64,000 bases of DNA from Callorhinus ursinus (Eukaryota > Chordata > Mammalia > Carnivora > Otariidae), in assembly GCF_003265705.1 (NCBI RefSeq), contig NW_020312785.1, positions 137,012,416-137,076,415 of the forward strand. The letters run 5' to 3'. The position numbers and the translations under genes are program-made. The notes under the pieces were generated by a model that was not told where the DNA came from, did not search any database, and saw only the letters and a list, made by a program, of their open reading frames with translations. Shown here piece by piece: positions 59,501 to 64,000 of the stretch. How positions within the stretch are numbered: position 1 is the stretch's first letter; each line of letters opens with the position of its first letter.

Positions 59501-62500
59501 GTATAAGTAATAACTACACAACAATCACTATTTGAAAAGCAGATACCAGATTTTGATTTAATTATTTTAAATGCTACCCCCATCCCTTTGTTATTGATAA
59601 TTTTTGTAGAGTTCAAAATAAAACTTAACCTAGATTAAAAATATTTTTTATCATTTTTATTCCAAAGATGAGTAAGTGCCATACCTCCCTTCAATTACAT
59701 GTGCAAGTTTTTACATGTTACGGAAAACATTAATAATTTTAGATCTCAAAAAGGTTTGTATGTTCTGTCATTTCTTTAATATTCCAGGATCTATAAACAA
59801 TAAAGACATACTACTCAAGACCAAATGGGAAGAAGATGAACTTGAACTAGAAATTATTTTTTGTAATTTTTATTTTTTATTGTTATGTTAATCACCATAT
59901 ATTACATCATTAGTTTTTGATGAAATGTTCCATGATTCATTGTTTGTGCATAACACCCAGTGCTCCATGCAGAACGTGCCCCCTTGAATACCCATCACCA
60001 GGCTAACCCATCCCCCCACCCTCCTCCCCTCTAGAATCCTCAGTTTGTTTTTCAGAGTCCATCGTCTCTCATGGTTCGTTTCCCCCTCTGACTTACTCCC
60101 CCTCATTCTTCCCCTCCTGCTATTTTCTTCTTTTTCTTTTTTCTTAACATATGTTGCATTATTTGTCGCAGAAGTACAGATCTGCGACTTAGAAATTATT
60201 TTTAAGGGGAATCTGATTTTATTACAAAGTGTGCACAGTGATGGAACTAAATTAACAGAATTTGGTAATAGCAATCCTATCAGAACCTCTTCAGTAAATA
60301 AATAAAAAGCCCTCAATAACTGCATATCATCTTTACATAATGAGTGCTGGTAGGTGTTTAAGTCTATTTTAAGGGCATAATCTTCTGATATTAGGATATT
60401 AGTATATCACAATTTATTGTGGAAAGTATTTCATAAAAATTAATACCAAAGTTATCATCTTACCTGTAGTATTTCTACTCAACTGACTGGACAATGAAGT
60501 CTAACTGAAATTAGGAATATGAAATTCAATCAAGAACAGAATATTTGAAGTAACGTTTTCTTTCAAAGAAACTAGGACTAAGATCACAAAACCAACATGT
60601 GATTATCATTCAATATTTTAAACTATTATTTCTATTTGTTAAGAAAAAATATCTAGGAAAGCTAGTGTGTCAACTCCAAAAGGAGGCTGGAAAACAAAAC
60701 AGCTGTTTATCCTTGGTTAATAGCAGTAGTAGAATCTCTAAGAAGGAAGCTAACCTTGGTGCAAACTACTAGTACTGGGATGCCCAAGTTATGTGTAAGT
60801 GTGTCCGCACCCAGAGGTAAAACCACACTGTCGTCTTTGTCTTCCTGTGACCCAGTATTTCTTCTCTGAGGAGAGGCTGGGAAATCTTCTCCCGGCTCTA
60901 CATATTCTTGGAAGTCTCTAATCACTGAAAATCAAAGTAAATAATTTAATACATAGTTTAGAAATTGCTTTATTTCAGCAGGTAGCTTTTTCTGCCATAA
61001 CCTAAATATGTATTTTATGAGACTTTATACTTAGTCTTGTGTAAGAGAACAAGCAAAAAGTTTGAGAAATCTGTTTCAAAGACAGGACAGAAACACTAGA
61101 CCCACATTAATTATGAGTAGGCAGAGTACAACACTGAGTGGCTTCAAAGAGTGGGGTTCAATGTAAGCCAGTTCTGTCTGTGCAAATTACTTTGGGTAAG
61201 TCACAATCTAGCTTTGCTTCTCTACATTCTCTAATTCACAAAGGCCACTGAGAGGATAAGAAATAGGTGTGTGTGTGTGGGGGGGGAATGTTCCACAATT
61301 TCAAAGTCAGACCTATGGGTGCCCAGGTGGCTCAGTGGGTTAAGCATCTGCCTTCGGGTCCTGGGATCAAGCTCCGCATCGGGCTCCCTGCTCAGGGAAG
61401 CCTGTTTCTCCCTCTCCCTCTGCCCCTCCCTCTGCTTGTGTTCTCTCACACTCTCTCTCTCAAATAAATAAATAAAATCATAAATGAGTGAATGAATGAA
61501 TGAACGTCAGACCTAGATGACTTTCTAACATTACTTTCCTTTCTCTAAACCCTTTACTCAGGTCTTTTCCTTTTTACCTAGGTGCAATCTAGGTGCAATT
61601 CACTCTGTAATTCTGGTAAGAATTAATGAGATATTACCAATGCTGATAAATTTTTAGAACTCATTTGCATGTCTGTTAAAACCTCCATTTAACAAAAAGT
61701 TAATGTGAATGTATTAAGAGCCTTAACAATGTATACTTTGACTCAATGATTACTCTTTGAGTAATTCTCAAGGAAATAATCAGTGATGCAGGATTTCTAC
61801 ATAAGGCTGCTTTCCATGTTTAAAAGCAAAATAACACATCTGGAAACAAATCCACAGCATAGGATTAAAACAGTATATGAGGGAATTCTATACAAAGCCA
61901 TAAAGGAGGAAAACTGTCTTAAACTTAGATAGGGTCAAGGAAGAGGGAGCCTTGAATAGTTGAGTGCAGTTCCTCCAGGAACACAGGGAAATGCATTCAA
62001 CCCTAGCAGATCTGGTAGCTATTACCCTTCAAATCAGAAGCTGAAATCTAACAGTGGTTCTCAAGTTTTAGCATGCACCAGAGTAATGATTGAGTTTGGG
62101 GTAGAGCCTAAGAATGTGTATTTCTGACAAGTTCCCAGCTTGTATTTCTGACAAGTTCCCAGCTGTACTGATACAGTACAGGGTCCTAGGACCCACAAAT
62201 TGAGAACCAGTGCTATAGTATAAACTTTGGGGAAAAAAAAGACCCACAGACAATGGCCAACAGGGAAACACAGGTATTGGCTAAAAGCAGTTACACATTT
62301 TTTTCAGGGATTTAGGACATACATTCTCCTAAGTCTCTACTATTTCCTAGCATATAAATTCTAGTAAGCTGTCAATTTTCCCCTAAAAGTTATAATCAGC
62401 TAACAATAACGAAAAGCAGCATTCATCTGTATATTTTCTTAAGCAAAGTACAACATTGGCAAATGAAGGGCTCTCAGTGAAATTAAGAACTGTGACAACT

Positions 62501-64000
62501 GGCTTACAATTTGTAAGAAATGACCTGTATCGTTTTCATAATTTACTTGAAAATTTCCAATTTACATGGGTATATACAAAATACATACTTTGTAAATCAT
62601 AAAACCAGCTTACCATCTGTATGTTGTTAACATTTTTGAGGCACATTTCATTTTGACAAGGTTGATAAGATTGCTCTACTTATTAAGAAATGAAAGTGCT
62701 GAAAATGAACAGCTGAAGAAAGATTCAATTTTTTTTTTTTTTTAAATCCTGAAAACCTACTTCTCAAAATGAACATTTACAGCCTTTCGGCAAAGGAGAA
62801 AAGACACCTCTACCAAAGAGTCTGCCATTATGTATAAGTTTCCAATTTAAAACTACATTAAAACCTAACACATCAAATTGAATTTCAAAAGCAATAGTCA
62901 CATTATGTATCCTTCATTAAACTTTATTAAAAGTAAAAAATTCCTACAATTACGATAGCTAGGAATAGATGTTTGAAATCTATATTAGTATTTCTAGACT
63001 ACTCACACTTTTGTTCCATTTCTTTCATTTCTTCAGGAGGAATTTTCAATTTGTCAATATGTTCTCTAACAACACTTGCCCATTTCTGTAGAGAATCCAA
63101 AGCAGTCCAAGGCTTTGACATATCCACAACCAGCATAACTAGAGTGTCCTTCAGAGAAATGGCATCCAGTGAAAATTTAAGGAGGCCCTTGTGATACAGG
63201 TCTCCATCTAAGATCCATACATTACATCTTGTTTGATCTATAACAGAAAAAAGTAAGTTACCAAGACAATAGGATTAAGTTATTTCATTATCCAACTAAC
63301 AATACTACCTGGTATCTTAGGGCATCTCCACAGGAGAGGTCTCCTTTGACAAGGTTCAACTATTTAGGTAGGCCACATCTATCAATTTAATAAAGGCCTA
63401 ACAAACATTCAGGAAAATGATTTAAATGCCAATACAGAACACCAGCAGCCTCTACTTATTTCTCAATCCCAAACCACCAACATGAATTACATGTTTCTAT
63501 TCTTACCATCAGGATCTCTCTCTCTCTCTTCTTATCAGCAGAGATAGCCATGCATATTCACGATATTATACACAAAAATGAGAAGACAAGTGATGTATAC
63601 AAGAAAAAAATGGCTGATCATATTGAAAAAAGCAGGGGAGTAGATGACATTTTTGTGTCAAAAATGAGAAGGTGAAAAGGGAGTCAACAAAAGAACCCTA
63701 GGATACTATTATTCCACTCTCTGAGGGAGAAGTGAACTGAAGAATTGAGATTCTTCAAGGCCAGCAAGAAACCTAGTCTGCACACCAGAATACCTTAAGA
63801 TGTTAAAAAATATCACTCTACGAATCCCAATCCCAAACCAATAAAAGCATGCTCACACAGAACTATTCACTGACTAGCATGACAGACTAGGACTCCTAGT
63901 GAAAAATGATACACTAAGAAAAGTCAAAGACTAATATGAGCATCAGTGTAACTCAGAAAGTCCTCAGAAACTTGTTTTACATATAAATGACACTTACCTT
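48371..64000 (-). CDS. DYNC1LI1: DYNC1LI1, cytoplasmic dynein 1 light intermediate chain 1 (3' part; gene runs off the right edge)
   Basis: Join of 63007-63237, 60755-60924, 58083-58176, 55179-55314, 54200-54311, 51956-52015, 51791-51835, 51006-51126, 49893-50048 and 48371-48483. It encodes about 411 C-terminal residues of a protein of about 523; the N-terminus with the P-loop lies beyond the window. The product is the dynein light intermediate chain. Its Ras-like domain binds the dynein heavy chain, and its flexible C-terminus binds adaptors (BICD, Hook, Spindly, RILP) to couple the motor to cargo. Visible are [13 protein letters not shown], the NKxD-like VVCTKCD across exons 5/6, IPAGWDN, the Ser/Pro-rich linker [14 protein letters not shown] with proline-directed phosphosite candidates, and the adaptor-binding helix [16 protein letters not shown]. 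Exon numbers assume the usual 13-exon gene. Codon phases close at every junction. Confidence 0.97.
48980..49876 (+). mobile_element. LINE-1 3' end in DYNC1LI1 intron 12
   Basis: Plus-strand (antisense to the gene) LINE-1. ATGGGCAAAGGACTTGAACA, TATGCAAATCAAAACCACAA and GGGTATATACCCAAGAGAAA occur in order, ending TCTCAATAAAGCTATTAAAA. The 3' end is 17 bases from exon 12, so the copy reaches almost to the splice donor. Confidence 0.88.
49893..50048 (-). CDS. DYNC1LI1: DYNC1LI1 exon 12
   Basis: 156 nt encoding the adaptor-binding helix ([16 protein letters not shown]) and the glycine-rich stretch [20 protein letters not shown], ending in PPSAKKS and a split Gly. The donor is GTAATG, a weaker form of the consensus. 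Confidence 0.96.
50059..50990. other. DYNC1LI1 intron 11, nothing recognised
   Basis: AT-rich intron without recognised repeats. Confidence 0.4.
51006..51126 (-). CDS. DYNC1LI1: DYNC1LI1 exon 11
   Basis: 121 nt encoding [20 protein letters not shown] then [20 protein letters not shown]. It is rich in Ser-Pro/Thr-Pro pairs, fitting the mitotic phosphorylation known for this linker. Confidence 0.96.
51365..51545 (+). mobile_element. MIR SINE
   Basis: GTCAGATCTGAGTTCCAATC, then CCACCTGCAGAATGGGGCTG and CTCACAGGGCTGTTG, follow MIR order. In intron 10. Confidence 0.8.
51791..51835 (-). CDS. DYNC1LI1: DYNC1LI1 exon 10
   Basis: A 45-nt micro-exon encoding [15 protein letters not shown]. Phase 0 at both ends, so skipping it would keep the frame. 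Confidence 0.95.
51956..52015 (-). CDS. DYNC1LI1: DYNC1LI1 exon 9
   Basis: 60 nt encoding [20 protein letters not shown]. Phase 0 at both ends. Acceptor TTTCAG and donor GTATGA. Confidence 0.95.
52165..52585 (+). mobile_element. hAT-type MITE split by a SINE
   Basis: The ends AGAGCTGTCCAATATTG and GGTATTGGACAGCACAAC are inverted repeats. The interior TAGCCACCAGCCACCTGTAG / CATATGCGACTAGTAGC is also arranged as an inverted repeat. A SINE at 52280-52468 divides it. Confidence 0.75.
52280..52468 (+). mobile_element. Can-SINE, older variant
   Basis: Plus-strand SINE of a diverged type (GAGTCCTGACTTCAGCTCAG, CTCTGCGCTGAGCATGGAGC) between perfect GAAATGTGGCTACT duplications. Confidence 0.93.
52790..53255 (+). 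mobile_element. L2 LINE 3' remnant
   Basis: GATTACATCACTCCTCTGCT, ATTCAAAGTCCTGACTCCAA, GGCCCCACAAGATCTTAACT and ATAGCCACAGCACTTATCAG follow the L2 3' order. It lies in intron 8. Confidence 0.8.
54200..54311 (-). CDS. DYNC1LI1: DYNC1LI1 exon 8
   Basis: 112 nt encoding [20 protein letters not shown] then [17 protein letters not shown]. The first base completes a split Ile codon. Confidence 0.96.
54437..54627 (+). mobile_element. Can-SINE in intron 7
   Basis: Plus-strand SINE with a damaged head (GGGTGGATCAATGGGTTAAG) and tail AAATAAATAAATAAAATC. Confidence 0.9.
55179..55314 (-). CDS. DYNC1LI1: DYNC1LI1 exon 7
   Basis: 136 nt encoding [20 protein letters not shown] to VVVEKDAVF, with split Tyr and Ile codons at the ends. 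The acceptor used is TATTATTCAG. A second AG lies 10 nt upstream, and its use would break the frame. Confidence 0.96.
56357..56508 (+). mobile_element. Internally deleted Can-SINE joined to a LINE-1 3' tail
   Basis: A SINE piece (CGGCTGCCTTCGGCTCAGGT...), missing its middle after GATCCTGGGGTCC, ends AAATAAATAAAATC. It is followed directly by a carnivore LINE-1 3' end (AAACTAATGATGTAATGTAT...). Short ATGATTTT copies flank the whole. Confidence 0.75.
56528..56560. repeat. (CA)n microsatellite
   Basis: About 16 CA units in intron 6. Confidence 0.95.
56797..56998 (-). mobile_element. Can-SINE in intron 6
   Basis: Minus-strand SINE between AACTACTCCCACTTT / AATTACTCCCACTTT duplications. Confidence 0.96.
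57010..58070. other. DYNC1LI1 intron 6, nothing further recognised
   Basis: No repeat family or RNA gene recognised. Confidence 0.4.
58083..58176 (-). CDS. DYNC1LI1: DYNC1LI1 exon 6
   Basis: 94 nt encoding [20 protein letters not shown] then [11 protein letters not shown] and the first base of Tyr. The donor is GTATCC, an unusual +5C form. Confidence 0.96.
58190..59845. other. DYNC1LI1 intron 5, nothing recognised
   Basis: AT-rich. No repeat identified before the LINE-1 insertion at 59860. Confidence 0.4.
59860..60188 (-). mobile_element. Young 5'-truncated LINE-1 3' end
   Basis: On the minus strand this is a carnivore LINE-1 3' UTR ending in an A-rich tail (59860-59890). Direct repeats TAGAAATTATTTTT flank it (about 59846 and 60189). 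Low divergence and visible duplications suggest a recent insertion. Confidence 0.88.
60755..60924 (-). CDS. DYNC1LI1: DYNC1LI1 exon 5
   Basis: 170 nt encoding [20 protein letters not shown] to [11 protein letters not shown]. It completes a split Leu codon at its start. It includes the acidic [15 protein letters not shown] insert, a known phosphorylated region of the family, and the beta strand leading to the NKxD-like motif. Confidence 0.97.
61316..61505 (+). mobile_element. Can-SINE in intron 4
   Basis: Plus-strand SINE lacking the GCTCAGGTCATGATC box, between GTCAGACCTA duplications. The tail is extended by (GAAT)n. Confidence 0.93.
62050..62215 (+). mobile_element. MER5-type hAT remnant with internal duplication
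   Basis: GTGGTTCTCAAGTTTTAGCA to TTGAGAACCAGTGCT are the inverted-repeat ends of a MER5-like element. A unit of about 25 nt containing GTATTTCTGACAAGTTCCCA is present twice in tandem (about 62118-62166). Confidence 0.8.
62220..62995. other. DYNC1LI1 intron 4, nothing recognised
   Basis: AT-rich, with no recognised element. Confidence 0.4.
63007..63237 (-). CDS. DYNC1LI1: DYNC1LI1 exon 4
   Basis: 231 nt encoding [20 protein letters not shown] to [18 protein letters not shown]. Its first two bases complete a split Asp codon, and its last base starts a Leu codon. The acceptor is GTTATAG and the donor GTGAGT. Confidence 0.97.
63250..64000. other. DYNC1LI1 intron 3 at the window edge
   Basis: No earlier coding exon was recognised. 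A strong donor consensus (minus-strand AAG|GTAAGTG, 63991-64000) sits exactly at the window end and may mark the preceding exon. Confidence 0.5.

Noticed and set aside
63507..63512. Donor-like GTAAGA preceded by GATG, tested as the end of DYNC1LI1 exon 3
   Set aside because: The phase would fit the split Asp codon, but the preceding codons come from a GA-rich simple repeat and do not encode the expected dynein light intermediate chain segment.

Overview
The window is nuclear DNA of a carnivoran mammal. The evidence is about 25 tRNA-derived Can-SINE copies on both strands (G/C-rich head starting near GGCGCCTGGGTGGCTCAG, CT-rich middle, AATAAATAAAATC tail), a carnivore-type LINE-1 3' end, and older mammalian repeats (MIR, L2, MER5, Tigger, MLT1). 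The SINE variants look arctoid (bear, seal or mustelid relatives) rather than canid, but that is an inference. There are no operons, plasmid features, phages or CRISPR arrays.

Two protein-coding genes are present, both on the minus strand and in tandem. CMTM6 is complete: four coding exons between 31519 and 12713 encode 183 residues, with a CpG-island promoter at about 31.1-31.7 kb and a long 3' UTR ending near 10 kb or further left. DYNC1LI1 (cytoplasmic dynein 1 light intermediate chain 1) enters from the right edge. Its ten 3'-most coding exons lie between 63237 and 48371, and its main poly(A) signal is at 47558-47563. Every internal splice site listed has GT/AG ends, and the codon phase closes across each junction. 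The order DYNC1LI1 then CMTM6 matches the mammalian 3p22-type neighbourhood, in which CMTM7 would lie to the left, outside the window.

Layout: 1-9.8 kb is intergenic, with an orphan CpG-rich block at 1.86-2.25 kb, a minus-strand retroviral solo LTR at 2.85-3.4 kb and an old LINE-1 at 6.5-8.55 kb. 10-31.5 kb is CMTM6, with introns full of SINEs, MIRs and two Tigger-type transposons. 31.5-47.5 kb is a repeat-rich intergenic stretch, including a hAT transposon (38.9-40.7 kb) and a deeply nested LINE/LTR stack (41.3-46.3 kb). 47.5-64 kb is DYNC1LI1. The two genes have separate jobs: CMTM6 is a MARVEL-family membrane protein that protects PD-L1 from degradation, and DYNC1LI1 links the dynein motor to cargo adaptors. 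Nothing in the sequence suggests they work together.

No new coding system was found. The most unusual items are a 38-nt 5' piece of U6 snRNA inserted without a tail between perfect 15-bp target duplications (46876-46943), two sites where a pair of SINEs share a triplicated target, the nested repeat stack, and the orphan CpG block with a CTCF-like motif. Repeat family names are from memory of consensus sequences and were not checked by a search.
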